This document shows positions 21,794-30,999 of a stretch of DNA of 32,452 nt, piece after piece (within the stretch, counting starts at the first letter, position 1; every line of letters begins with the position of its first letter). The stretch comes from Prevotella sp. UBA2746. Lineage in GTDB: Bacteria; Bacteroidota; Bacteroidia; Bacteroidales; Bacteroidaceae. Where the stretch lies: NCBI GenBank assembly GCA_002353555.1, contig DEJO01000014.1, positions 1 through 32,452 on the forward strand, written 5' to 3'. A program made the position numbers and the translations under genes. The notes below the pieces were generated by a model. The model did not search any database. It worked only from the letters and a program-made list of their open reading frames with translations, and was not told the origin of the DNA.

Positions 21794-24700
21794 TTGAGGA
21801 ACAGGAAGAACATATTGACCGTGGCAATGACCTTGCTTTGCTGTAGCCTGATAGCTATGGCAGGGACAGGTCTGCTCAGCCTGCGCCATGTTCCCATCCT
21901 CTCGGCATTCGCACCGCCACCCAATCCGCGCACACCCAACCAGAACCGGGGAGCCGCCTCGGACACTGCCAAGCAGAAGAAGGTGAACATGCTGGATGTC
22001 ATCATCGACGAGGAAGAGATTCCCGACTCGCTGCTCCATCCGCGATGGCCCGTGCAGCGCACCACACCGCTCACCGACGACGACCTGAAACAGGGGTCTT
22101 ACGACCTCCAGCGGCCGGAGAACATGAAGCAGACGGTGAAATACAATGACTCCCTCGACCGCTACGTCATCGGCTATAAGGTGGGTGGCACATACGTCAA
22201 CGCGCCCATCATGATGACTCCGGCGGAATACCTGAAATGGAGCGAACGCCAGTCGTGGGCTGACTACTACCGCTCGAAGAACCAGGAGATTCTGCAGAAA
22301 GCAGGTAAGGAGAAGTTCGACTTCACAGACATGCACTTCAACCTCGGTCCGGCAGAGAAAATCTTCGGACCCGGTGGTGTGCGCATCCGCACACAGGGAA
22401 CGGCAGAACTGAAGCTCGGTGCCACCATCAAGAAGATAGACAACCCGTCGCTGCCTATCCGTAACCGTAAGACTACCGCCATGAACTTCGACGAGAAGGT
22501 GAACTTGAACGTCAATGGTAAGGTGGGCGACAAGGTGAACATGAACCTGAACTATAACACTGATGCTACCTTCGATTTCGATTCGCAGAACCTCAAGCTG
22601 AAATATGAAGGCAAGGAGGACGAAATCATCAAGCTTGTCGAGGCTGGAAACGTATCCTTCCCTTCCAACGGCTCGCTGATACGCGGTGCCAGTTCGCTTT
22701 TCGGCGTGCGTGCCGACATGCAGTTCGGTAAGTTGAAGTTGCAGACGGTGCTTTCGCAGAAGAAGTCTACGAGCAAGAGCGTCTCCTCGCGCGGCGGTGT
22801 GCAGACGACTCCCTTCGAGATGGACGTCTCCAACTATGAAGAGAACCGTCACTTCTTCTTTGCCAAATACTTCCATGACACCTACGACCAGGCAATGAGC
22901 AACCTGCCAAACCTGCTCACGGGAGTCACACTCAACCGTGTGGAGATATGGGTGACCAACAAGACGGGAACGACTTCCAACACCCGTAACATCATAGCCA
23001 TGGCTAACCTCGGCGAGAGTGCTACGGGCGTGCCCCACAACCAGGCCAACGGCATTTACAACGACGTGAAGTCGCTGCCCAACATCCGTGACATCGATGC
23101 GGCATCTACGTCTCTCGAAGGTGCAGGCTATGTGGGTGGGGCTGATTTCGAGAAGCTTTCCAATGCACGACTGCTCAACTCATCAGAGTATACGGTGAAC
23201 AGTGCGCTGGGATATGTGTCGCTGAAGACCGCCCTGCAACCCGACCAGGTGCTTGCCATCGCCTATGAATATACGTATGGTGGCGTAAGCTATCAGGTGG
23301 GTGAGTTTGCTTCCGACCTCACCGATGTCAACTCCTCACTGATTGTGAAGGCGTTGAAGAACACCAGCAACAACCCGCAGCAACCCAACTGGGGGTTGAT
23401 GATGAAGAACGTCTACTACCTTGCCACCACGGTGGAGAAAGACCAGTTCCGACTCGACGTGAAGTATCAGAGCGACACCACCGGTGTCTACCTGACCTAT
23501 ATCCCGGAACCGCAGGTGAAGGACTCTTCTATTATATATATATTAGGTGCCGACCGGCTCGACAACAACAACCGACCGCATCCCAACGGTTACTTCGACT
23601 ATGTTTCGGGCTACACCGTCACCAACGGACGAGTGTTCTTCCCCGTGGCGGAACCGTTCGGCAGCTACCTGCGCAATGTGCTGATTTCTAAGGGCGTAAG
23701 CGTGCAGACAGCGGAAAAGTATGCCTTCACCGAACTGTATAGCATGACGAAGACGTCTGCCAAGCAGATAGCTGAGAAGAACAAGTATATTCTGGTGGGA
23801 CAGTATCGAGGGTCGTCGGCGAACGTCATCTCCCTGGGTGCCTACAACGTGCCGCAAGGCTCGGTGGTGGTGAAGGCTGGTGGTGCAGACTTGAAAGAGG
23901 GTGTTGACTATACCGTAGACTACAATGCCGGTGAGGTCACCATTCTCAACCAGAGCATCATCGATGCCGGTACGCCTGTCAACGTATCCTTGGAGTCGAA
24001 CACCGACTACGCACAGGCCAGAAAGAGCATGTTCGGTATCAACTGGGAGTACGACTTCTCGAAAGACTTCCATATCGGAGGTACCTTGCAGCACCTCAGC
24101 GAACAGGCGCTGACCACGAAGGTGACGATGGGGTCTGAACCGCTGAACAACACGTTGTGGGGTGTGAACCTGAGTTGGAAGAAGGAGAGCCAGTGGCTGA
24201 CGAACATATTGGACAAGATACCGTTCCTGCATGTCACCAAGCCCTCGTTCATCTCGTTCAATGCCGAGTTTGCACAGTTGATAGCTGGCAAGAGCAGCAA
24301 CACTCAGGACAACGCATCGTATATCGACGACTTTGAGAACACGAAGAACACCATCGATGTCACCTCACCGGTATCATGGATCATCTCCAGTGTGCCGTCG
24401 ATGTTCCCGGAGTCGAGGGATAAGACGACACTGCAAAGCGGTTTCAACCGAAGCCTCTTGTCATGGTACGAGATAGACCCGCTCTTCACCCTCTCGACGT
24501 CGTCGCTGACGCCGGGACATATCAAGAGTGACCTTGAGCAGCTTTCCAATCACTACGTGCGCGAGGTCTATGTCAACGAGCTGTTCCCCAACCGCAACCA
24601 GAGCAACTACAACGGTGCCACTTCACGCCAGCACATCCTTAACCTGGCATACTATCCGCAGGAACGCGGTCCCTATAACTTCAACCCCAACCTCGACATC

Positions 24701-27700
24701 AACGGACATCTCACACAGCCTTCACAGACATGGGGTGGTATGATGCGTAAACTCGACACCAACGACTTCGAGACTGCCAACATCGAGTACCTGGAGTTCT
24801 GGCTCCTCGACCCGTTCATCTATTCGTCGAAGACGAGTGAAGCCTCGAAGTATGGGGGTGACTTCTATATCAACCTGGGTGAGGTGAGCGAGGATGTGCT
24901 TCATGATGGTAAGAAGTTCTACGAGAGTGGAATGCCCGTCGACGGCACCAGCAACTTCCAGTATACCCAGTGGGGTAAGATACCGACACAGGCTACGGTC
25001 ACCTATGCCTTTGCCACCACCTCCGGAAGCCGCCGCTTGCAGGATGTGGGCTTCAACGGACTCAACGACCAGGAGGAGCAAAAGTTTGAAACCTACCAGG
25101 ACTTCCTCACCCAGATACAAGGAAAGGTGAACCAAGCGGTCTTCGACTCCATCTGGGCTGACCCCGCCAACGACAACTACCACTACTATCGTGGCTCCGA
25201 CTGGGACCAGATGCAGGCTCCTATCCTCCTGCGCTACAAGCGCATCAACAACCCGCAAGGCAACTCTCCCGACAGCGATTCGCGAAATGAAAGCTACGAC
25301 ACGAGCTACAAGACCATGCCTGATGTCGAGGACATCAACCAAGACTATACCCTCAACGAGTACGAGAAATACTACCAGTACCATGTGTCTATCCGTCCGC
25401 AGGACATGGAGGTAGGCAAGAACTTCATCGTCGACAAGCGCGTGACGGCACCGAAGTTGCGTAACGGCAACCAGGAAGAGGTCACTTGGTATCAGTTCCG
25501 CATACCGTTGCGTGAGTTTGAATCCAACACCGGCATGACCGACTTCTCCAGCATACGCTTCATGCGAATGTTCCTCACGGGCTTTGAGAAGCCTGTCATC
25601 ATGCGCTTTGGTACCCTCGACCTGGTGCGTGGAGAGTGGCGTGTCTACGAACAGAACCTGAATCCGGCGGCTGCCAACAGCGGAAAGATGGCGGTCAGTG
25701 CGGTCAACATTGAGGAGAACAACGACAAGACGCCTGTCAACTACGTATTGCCTCCGGGCATACGGCGTGAGCAAGACCCCACACAGCCGCAACTGGTGGA
25801 AGCCAACGAGCAGTCGCTTGCCATGACGCTCACCAACCTGAGCACGCAGGAAGCCAAGGCGGTCTACAAGAACAGCAACCTCGACCTCCGTCAGTATAAG
25901 CGGTTGCAGATGTTTGTCCATGCCAATGCTATGGAGCAGAACGTCACCAACCTCACTGACAACCAGTTGGCTGTGTTCATCAGGCTCGGTAGCGACTACA
26001 AGAACAACTATTACGAGTATGAGATACCGCTGAAGCTGACACCTCCGGGGCGTTACGACCGCTTCACCTTGGAAGGGTGCCGTGGCGTATGGCCGGAAGA
26101 GAACATGCTGAACATCCCGCTGAGCATCTTCACCTCGCTGAAGAAGCAGCGTAACCAGGCGAAGAACCAGGGAACGGCATCCTACAACCGCGAGTTCAGC
26201 ATCTACGACAGCAACAACCCGAAGAACAAGGTGACCATCCTTGGTAACCCGACGCTCGGCGAGGTGAAGACGATGATTATCGGTGTGCGCAACCTTGCAG
26301 GCGATCCGAAGAGCGGTGAGGTGTGGGTTGACGAGCTGCGTCTGCAGGAGTACACCAACGACGGCGGATGGGCAGCACAAGCCAACCTGCACGTCGACAT
26401 GTCGGACTTCGGTAAGCTGGACCTCGAAGGCAGGTATGTGAAGAACGGATTCGGAGGACTGGAGGATGGCGTGGCGCAGCGTGCCAAGGAAGACCAGCGC
26501 AGCTACAAGGCTACCGTGAACCTCGAATTGGGCAAGTTCTTCCCCGATAAGGCGAAGGTGACGGCTCCGCTCTACTTCAGCATCGGCGAAGAGGTGACCA
26601 GTCCGAAGTATAACCCGCTCGACACCGATATGGAACTGAAGGAGAGTCTGGATGCAATGGAGGCACGTGAGCGTGACTCCGTGGAGTCGATAGCCGTCAC
26701 GCGAGTGCTCAACCGCAACATCTCGCTTTCCAACGTGCGCGTGGGCATCGCAACGAAAGGACACCCCATGCCTTACGACCCTGCCAACTTCTCACTCTCC
26801 TATAGCCACTCTCACCGCCATACCACGGGACAGACCACCGTCTATGAGAACGTAGACCAGTGGCGGGGTGCCCTGAACTATTCGTGGTCGCCGGTATATA
26901 AGGCGTGGGAACCGTTCAAGAAAATCAAGAGCAAGTCGAAATGGCTTGACATCCTCAAGCGGTTCGGACTGAACTGGCTGCCGCAGAACGTGGCGTTCAA
27001 TACGGAGATGCTGCGCAACTACAGTGAGTTGCAGTCAAGAGACATGAACGATCTCGGTGGCGCACAGCTGCCGCTGACCTTCAACGAGCAGTTCCTTTGG
27101 AACCGTGACTTCTCGTTGCGCTGGGACTTGACGAAGAACCTGCACCTCAACTTCCAGAGTGCCACCCATGCAGAGATAGAAGAACCGTATACTCCTATCA
27201 ACAAAGACCGCTATCCCGACCAGTATCAGGCGTGGAAGGACTCGGTATGGCAGAGCATCAAGCACATGGGTACGCCGCTCGACTATCAGCAGACGTTCCA
27301 GGCTTCCTACCAGCTGCCGTTGAACTTGATACCTATCTTCGACTGGCTGAATGCTGATGCCAGCTATTCATCCACCTATACGTGGGTGCGCGGAACGAAG
27401 CTGAAGGACGGCTCGTCGCTGGGTAACACCATCACCCAGAACCGTATGCTGAAGATCAACTCCACGTTCAACATGGAGAAGCTCTACAACCAGATACCGT
27501 TCCTCAAGAAGACCAACGACAGGTTCAACAAGACACCGAGCAGGGCAGCCCGGAAAAAGGCACTACCCAAGAAGAACAATAAGTCTGACAAATCAGATAA
27601 GTCCGACAAAGCCAAGAAGGAACTCCCCAAGAACAAACGTAGTTTTGAGAAGGAGGTGACCATTCAGGCTGATACCGCCATCATCGTCAGCCACGGCAAG

Positions 27701-29317
27701 AAGACGCGAAGGCTCATCGTCTCTGCCAAGGATGCCGACGGCAAGACGGTGAAACTGAAGTGGAAGAAGGTCGATGACAACAAGATCAAACTCTTCAACA
27801 AGACCGACTCCATCATCAAGCTGAAGCTCACCGTCACACCGAAAGAACCGTTGGAAGAGAAGGGATGGTACAAGACGGCACAGTGCATCGCACGTGTGCT
27901 GATGATGGTACGCAACATCAGTGGCTCCTATACCAACCACTTCCAGATGGGACTGCCTGGCTTCATGCCTACCGCAGGCGACATCCTCGGACAGAACCGC
28001 CGCGACGGTCTCTTTGCACCGGGTGTTGACTTCGCCTTCGGATTCACCGATGAAGGATATATCGACAAGGCGCAGGAGCGCGGCTGGCTCACCAACAACA
28101 GTCAGATGTCGAGCACGGCTACCGTCAGCCGCACGGAGGACTTGCAGCTGAAGATGACGCTCGAACCCGTGAAGAACCTGAAGATTGACCTCAATGCCTT
28201 CCGCACGGAGACGAAGTCGAAGAGCATACAGTATAATCAGATAGGTAGGCCGACGACGCAGAGCGGTACCTTCTCCATGACGACGATCTCCATCGGCTCG
28301 GCATTCGAGGGGATGGGCGATGCCACCAACGGCTACCATTCGGCAACGTTCGACAAGTTTGTCAACTCGCTCGATGCTTACCGCAGCAGGGTGGAAGGAC
28401 AGTATGTCGGTGCGAAGTATCCGGGTGGCGGAACCTTCGACCCCACTATCGGCACCGTCAACAAGTATTCTGCCGATGTCATGATACCGGCGTTCCTCAA
28501 CTCATACACCAGCATGGGCGGAAACGGACTGCGGTTGATTCCTAAGCTGAAGAGCATGTTGCCTAACTGGACGATACACTACAGCGGACTGTCGCAGTTG
28601 CCGTGGTTCCGTGATGTCTTCAAGAGTGTCAACATCAACCACTCCTATAAGAGCATCCTTGCTGTCGGAGCCTACCAGAGCTACACCACCTGGCAGGAGT
28701 ATATGAACGGACTCGGTTTCATCACCGATGCTACCACCAACAATCTCGTGCCCAGTTCCATGTACAACATCTCGCAGGTGAGCATCAACGAGTCGTTCTC
28801 GCCGCTGCTCGGTATCGACGTGACGATGCAGAACAACCTCACCGCCAAGTTGGAATACCGCACCACGCGCGTACTCTCGCTCTCGATGACCAGCATACAG
28901 CTCAACGAGGCGCTCAGCAAGGACTGGGTCATCGGTATGGGCTACCGTGTGAGCAACTTCAACCTCTTCGGCATAGGTAACAACCATCGCCGGGTGAAAG
29001 GAAAGAAGAAGAAGGAAGAAGAAACGAAGAACACGCGCAAGACGACGGGAATGAACCACGACTTGAACTTGCGACTCGACCTCAGCTATCGCCGGCAGGC
29101 TGCCATCAGCCGTGACATAGCCTCTCTCCAGAGTGCTGCCAGCAGCGGAAACACAGCCATCAAGCTCTCGTTCACAGCCGACTACACCCTGAGCAGGCTC
29201 GTCTCCATGAGCTTCTACTTCGACATGCAGAACAACAAGCCGCTCCTTGCTGCCAACAGCTATCCGACAACTACCTACGACTTCGGTCTCAACCTCAAGT
29301 TGTCGCTGACAAGGTAA
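21794..29317 (+). CDS. sprA: type IX secretion outer-membrane translocon SprA
   Basis: Very large outer-membrane beta-barrel that forms the type IX secretion (T9SS) channel; it is also called Sov in Porphyromonas. The 2507 residues are full length for the family. A signal peptide occupies about residues 1-23. The SprA_N-type region follows (about 100-330), with the motif EKIFGPGGVRIRTQG and repeated strand patterns such as VNLNVNGKVGDKVNMNLNY. A second related block occupies the centre (NTIDVTSPVSWI; GEVWVDELRLQEYT), with barrel strands continuing to the aromatic/Leu-rich end DFGLNLKLSLTR. The start is a TTG. It is the first possible start after an in-frame stop at 21770 and the only one giving the basic RNRK needed before the hydrophobic core; the next ATG (21827) loses it. 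Two Lys-rich inserts are visible, near 1930 (SDK repeats) and near 2400 (KGKKKKEEETK). It follows ruvA by 7 bp. Confidence 0.97.
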   Translation: MRNRKNILTVAMTLLCCSLIAMAGTGLLSLRHVPILSAFAPPPNPRTPNQNRGAASDTAKQKKVNMLDVIIDEEEIPDSLLHPRWPVQRTTPLTDDDLKQGSYDLQRPENMKQTVKYNDSLDRYVIGYKVGGTYVNAPIMMTPAEYLKWSERQSWADYYRSKNQEILQKAGKEKFDFTDMHFNLGPAEKIFGPGGVRIRTQGTAELKLGATIKKIDNPSLPIRNRKTTAMNFDEKVNLNVNGKVGDKVNMNLNYNTDATFDFDSQNLKLKYEGKEDEIIKLVEAGNVSFPSNGSLIRGASSLFGVRADMQFGKLKLQTVLSQKKSTSKSVSSRGGVQTTPFEMDVSNYEENRHFFFAKYFHDTYDQAMSNLPNLLTGVTLNRVEIWVTNKTGTTSNTRNIIAMANLGESATGVPHNQANGIYNDVKSLPNIRDIDAASTSLEGAGYVGGADFEKLSNARLLNSSEYTVNSALGYVSLKTALQPDQVLAIAYEYTYGGVSYQVGEFASDLTDVNSSLIVKALKNTSNNPQQPNWGLMMKNVYYLATTVEKDQFRLDVKYQSDTTGVYLTYIPEPQVKDSSIIYILGADRLDNNNRPHPNGYFDYVSGYTVTNGRVFFPVAEPFGSYLRNVLISKGVSVQTAEKYAFTELYSMTKTSAKQIAEKNKYILVGQYRGSSANVISLGAYNVPQGSVVVKAGGADLKEGVDYTVDYNAGEVTILNQSIIDAGTPVNVSLESNTDYAQARKSMFGINWEYDFSKDFHIGGTLQHLSEQALTTKVTMGSEPLNNTLWGVNLSWKKESQWLTNILDKIPFLHVTKPSFISFNAEFAQLIAGKSSNTQDNASYIDDFENTKNTIDVTSPVSWIISSVPSMFPESRDKTTLQSGFNRSLLSWYEIDPLFTLSTSSLTPGHIKSDLEQLSNHYVREVYVNELFPNRNQSNYNGATSRQHILNLAYYPQERGPYNFNPNLDINGHLTQPSQTWGGMMRKLDTNDFETANIEYLEFWLLDPFIYSSKTSEASKYGGDFYINLGEVSEDVLHDGKKFYESGMPVDGTSNFQYTQWGKIPTQATVTYAFATTSGSRRLQDVGFNGLNDQEEQKFETYQDFLTQIQGKVNQAVFDSIWADPANDNYHYYRGSDWDQMQAPILLRYKRINNPQGNSPDSDSRNESYDTSYKTMPDVEDINQDYTLNEYEKYYQYHVSIRPQDMEVGKNFIVDKRVTAPKLRNGNQEEVTWYQFRIPLREFESNTGMTDFSSIRFMRMFLTGFEKPVIMRFGTLDLVRGEWRVYEQNLNPAAANSGKMAVSAVNIEENNDKTPVNYVLPPGIRREQDPTQPQLVEANEQSLAMTLTNLSTQEAKAVYKNSNLDLRQYKRLQMFVHANAMEQNVTNLTDNQLAVFIRLGSDYKNNYYEYEIPLKLTPPGRYDRFTLEGCRGVWPEENMLNIPLSIFTSLKKQRNQAKNQGTASYNREFSIYDSNNPKNKVTILGNPTLGEVKTMIIGVRNLAGDPKSGEVWVDELRLQEYTNDGGWAAQANLHVDMSDFGKLDLEGRYVKNGFGGLEDGVAQRAKEDQRSYKATVNLELGKFFPDKAKVTAPLYFSIGEEVTSPKYNPLDTDMELKESLDAMEARERDSVESIAVTRVLNRNISLSNVRVGIATKGHPMPYDPANFSLSYSHSHRHTTGQTTVYENVDQWRGALNYSWSPVYKAWEPFKKIKSKSKWLDILKRFGLNWLPQNVAFNTEMLRNYSELQSRDMNDLGGAQLPLTFNEQFLWNRDFSLRWDLTKNLHLNFQSATHAEIEEPYTPINKDRYPDQYQAWKDSVWQSIKHMGTPLDYQQTFQASYQLPLNLIPIFDWLNADASYSSTYTWVRGTKLKDGSSLGNTITQNRMLKINSTFNMEKLYNQIPFLKKTNDRFNKTPSRAARKKALPKKNNKSDKSDKSDKAKKELPKNKRSFEKEVTIQADTAIIVSHGKKTRRLIVSAKDADGKTVKLKWKKVDDNKIKLFNKTDSIIKLKLTVTPKEPLEEKGWYKTAQCIARVLMMVRNISGSYTNHFQMGLPGFMPTAGDILGQNRRDGLFAPGVDFAFGFTDEGYIDKAQERGWLTNNSQMSSTATVSRTEDLQLKMTLEPVKNLKIDLNAFRTETKSKSIQYNQIGRPTTQSGTFSMTTISIGSAFEGMGDATNGYHSATFDKFVNSLDAYRSRVEGQYVGAKYPGGGTFDPTIGTVNKYSADVMIPAFLNSYTSMGGNGLRLIPKLKSMLPNWTIHYSGLSQLPWFRDVFKSVNINHSYKSILAVGAYQSYTTWQEYMNGLGFITDATTNNLVPSSMYNISQVSINESFSPLLGIDVTMQNNLTAKLEYRTTRVLSLSMTSIQLNEALSKDWVIGMGYRVSNFNLFGIGNNHRRVKGKKKKEEETKNTRKTTGMNHDLNLRLDLSYRRQAAISRDIASLQSAASSGNTAIKLSFTADYTLSRLVSMSFYFDMQNNKPLLAANSYPTTTYDFGLNLKLSLTR
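27581..27610 (+). repeat. in-frame 9-bp repeat (SDK) inside sprA
   Basis: Three degenerate copies of AAGTCYGAC (27581-27607, plus a partial unit) encode KSDKSDKSDK at residues 1930-1939 of SprA, in a Lys-rich loop between barrel strands. A rotation of the same 9-mer, GTCYGACAA, is repeated in dacB at 31416-31451. Confidence 0.75.
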
Positions 29318-29318
29318 T

Positions 29319-29349
29319 AAACCATAAACTGTAAACCGTAAACCGTAAA
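29319..29349. repeat. 9-bp tandem repeat in the nadB leader
   Basis: AAACCATAAACTGTAAACC and two further CGTAAAC units fill the 36-bp gap between the sprA stop and the nadB ATG. No Shine-Dalgarno or promoter is visible there. Confidence 0.7.
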
Positions 29350-29353
29350 TATA

Positions 29354-30943
29354 ATGACATACAAATACGACTTTCTCATCATCGGTGCAGGCATTGCCGG
29401 TATGAGCTACGCCCTGAAGGTGGCGCGTGCCCACAAGGGCAGAATCTGCATCATCTGTAAGACGGCACTCGACGAAGCCAACACCTCCTTTGCACAGGGG
29501 GGCGTTGCCAGTGTTACCAACCTCAAACTCGACAACTTCGACAAGCACATCGAGGACACCATGATAGCCGGAGACTATATCTCCGACCGTGCCGCCGTAG
29601 AACAGGTGGTGCGCATGGCTCCCGGGCAGATTAAGGAGCTGGTTCACTGGGGGGTCAACTTCGACAAGCAGAAGAACGGGGAGTTCGACCTGCACCGTGA
29701 GGGCGGCCATTCGGAGTTCCGTATCCTCCACCATGCCGATGACACCGGTGCCGAGATACAGCGTGGACTCATGGAAGCTGTCAAAGACCATCCCGACATT
29801 GACATCCGTGAAGACCATTTTGCCGTCGAGATCATTACCCAGCACCACCTCGGCATGGAGGTGACGCGACGCACGCCCGACATCGAGTGCTATGGTGCAT
29901 ACGTGCTGAACCCGAAGACGCAGAAGGTGGACACCTATCTGGCTAAGGTCACCGTGATGTGTACGGGTGGAGTAGGGGCGGTCTATCAGACGACATCCAA
30001 CCCGGTCATCGCCACTGGCGACGGCATCGCGATGGTTTACCGTGCCAAAGGTACCGTTGCCGACATGGAGTTCGTGCAGTTCCATCCCACCGTCCTCCAC
30101 CATGTCGGTGAGACGCATCCTGCTTTCTTGATTACAGAGGCGATGCGCGGCTATGGCGGCATCCTCCGGCTCCCCACCGGCGAGTCGTTCATGGAGAAGT
30201 ATGACGAGCGTCTCTCGTTGGCACCGCGTGACATCGTGGCACGTGCCATCGACAAGGAGATGAAGGTGCACGGCATCGACCACGTATGTCTCGACGTCAC
30301 CCATAAAGACCCTGCCGAGACCAAGCGCCATTTCCCCAATATCTACCATAAGTGCCTGTCCATCGGCATCGACATCACCAGGGAATATATCCCCGTCCGT
30401 CCGGCTGCCCACTATATGTGTGGCGGCATCAAGGTAGACTTAGACGGCTGTAGCAGTATTAACCGCCTCTATGCCATCGGCGAATGTTCCTGCACAGGAC
30501 TGCATGGCGGCAACCGCTTAGCCTCCAACTCGCTCATCGAGGCGGTGGTCTATGCGGAGACGGCGGCACGCCATTCTCTCGAACATATTGATGAATATAC
30601 CTTCAACACCGACATTCCGGAGTGGAATGACGAGGGGACGATGACCAACGAGGAGCGTGTGCTCATCACACAGAGCGTCAAGGAAGTCAACGAGATCATG
30701 GCAAACTACGTGGGCATCGTCCGTTCCGACCTTCGCCTGAAGCGTGCCTGGGACCGTCTCGACCTCATCTATGAGGAGACGGAAGCCCTCTTCAAGCGTG
30801 TCAAGGCAAGCAAGGACATCTGCGAGTTGCGTAACATCATCAACGTCGGCTACCTCATCACCCGCTGGGCGATAGAACGTAAGGAGTGCCGTGGCCTCCA
30901 CTTCACTACCGACTACCCCCTCCATGCCTACGACAAGAGGTAG
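29354..30943 (+). CDS. nadB: L-aspartate oxidase
   Basis: FAD enzyme that oxidises L-aspartate to iminoaspartate, the first step of de novo NAD synthesis; NadA then uses the product. The 529 residues match. The FAD dinucleotide motif is FLIIGAGIAG (GxGxxG at 11-16). The family signatures are SFAQGGVAS near 45, EFVQFHPT, the catalytic-loop region with PRDIVARA, HYMCGGIKVD, and the C-terminal FAD contact YAIGECSCTGLHGGNRLASNSL. A helical C-terminal domain (about 430-529) completes the succinate dehydrogenase/fumarate reductase flavoprotein fold. nadA and nadC are not in the window. It lies 36 bp after sprA with only a tandem repeat between, so it may be carried on the ruvA-sprA transcript. Its stop region is duplicated as a 13-bp tandem repeat (30933-30958). 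Confidence 0.97.
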   Translation: MTYKYDFLIIGAGIAGMSYALKVARAHKGRICIICKTALDEANTSFAQGGVASVTNLKLDNFDKHIEDTMIAGDYISDRAAVEQVVRMAPGQIKELVHWGVNFDKQKNGEFDLHREGGHSEFRILHHADDTGAEIQRGLMEAVKDHPDIDIREDHFAVEIITQHHLGMEVTRRTPDIECYGAYVLNPKTQKVDTYLAKVTVMCTGGVGAVYQTTSNPVIATGDGIAMVYRAKGTVADMEFVQFHPTVLHHVGETHPAFLITEAMRGYGGILRLPTGESFMEKYDERLSLAPRDIVARAIDKEMKVHGIDHVCLDVTHKDPAETKRHFPNIYHKCLSIGIDITREYIPVRPAAHYMCGGIKVDLDGCSSINRLYAIGECSCTGLHGGNRLASNSLIEAVVYAETAARHSLEHIDEYTFNTDIPEWNDEGTMTNEERVLITQSVKEVNEIMANYVGIVRSDLRLKRAWDRLDLIYEETEALFKRVKASKDICELRNIINVGYLITRWAIERKECRGLHFTTDYPLHAYDKR

Positions 30944-30999
30944 TAACAAGAGGTAGTGCCCCTCCACCTCGATGAAACCGTAGAAAAAAGCAAGAAAAC

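Noticed and set aside
24722..26764. 680-codon open frame antisense to sprA
   Set aside because: It mirrors codon bias of sprA on the other strand, with no promoter, domain or signal peptide. The same applies to the 28502-30412 antisense frame.
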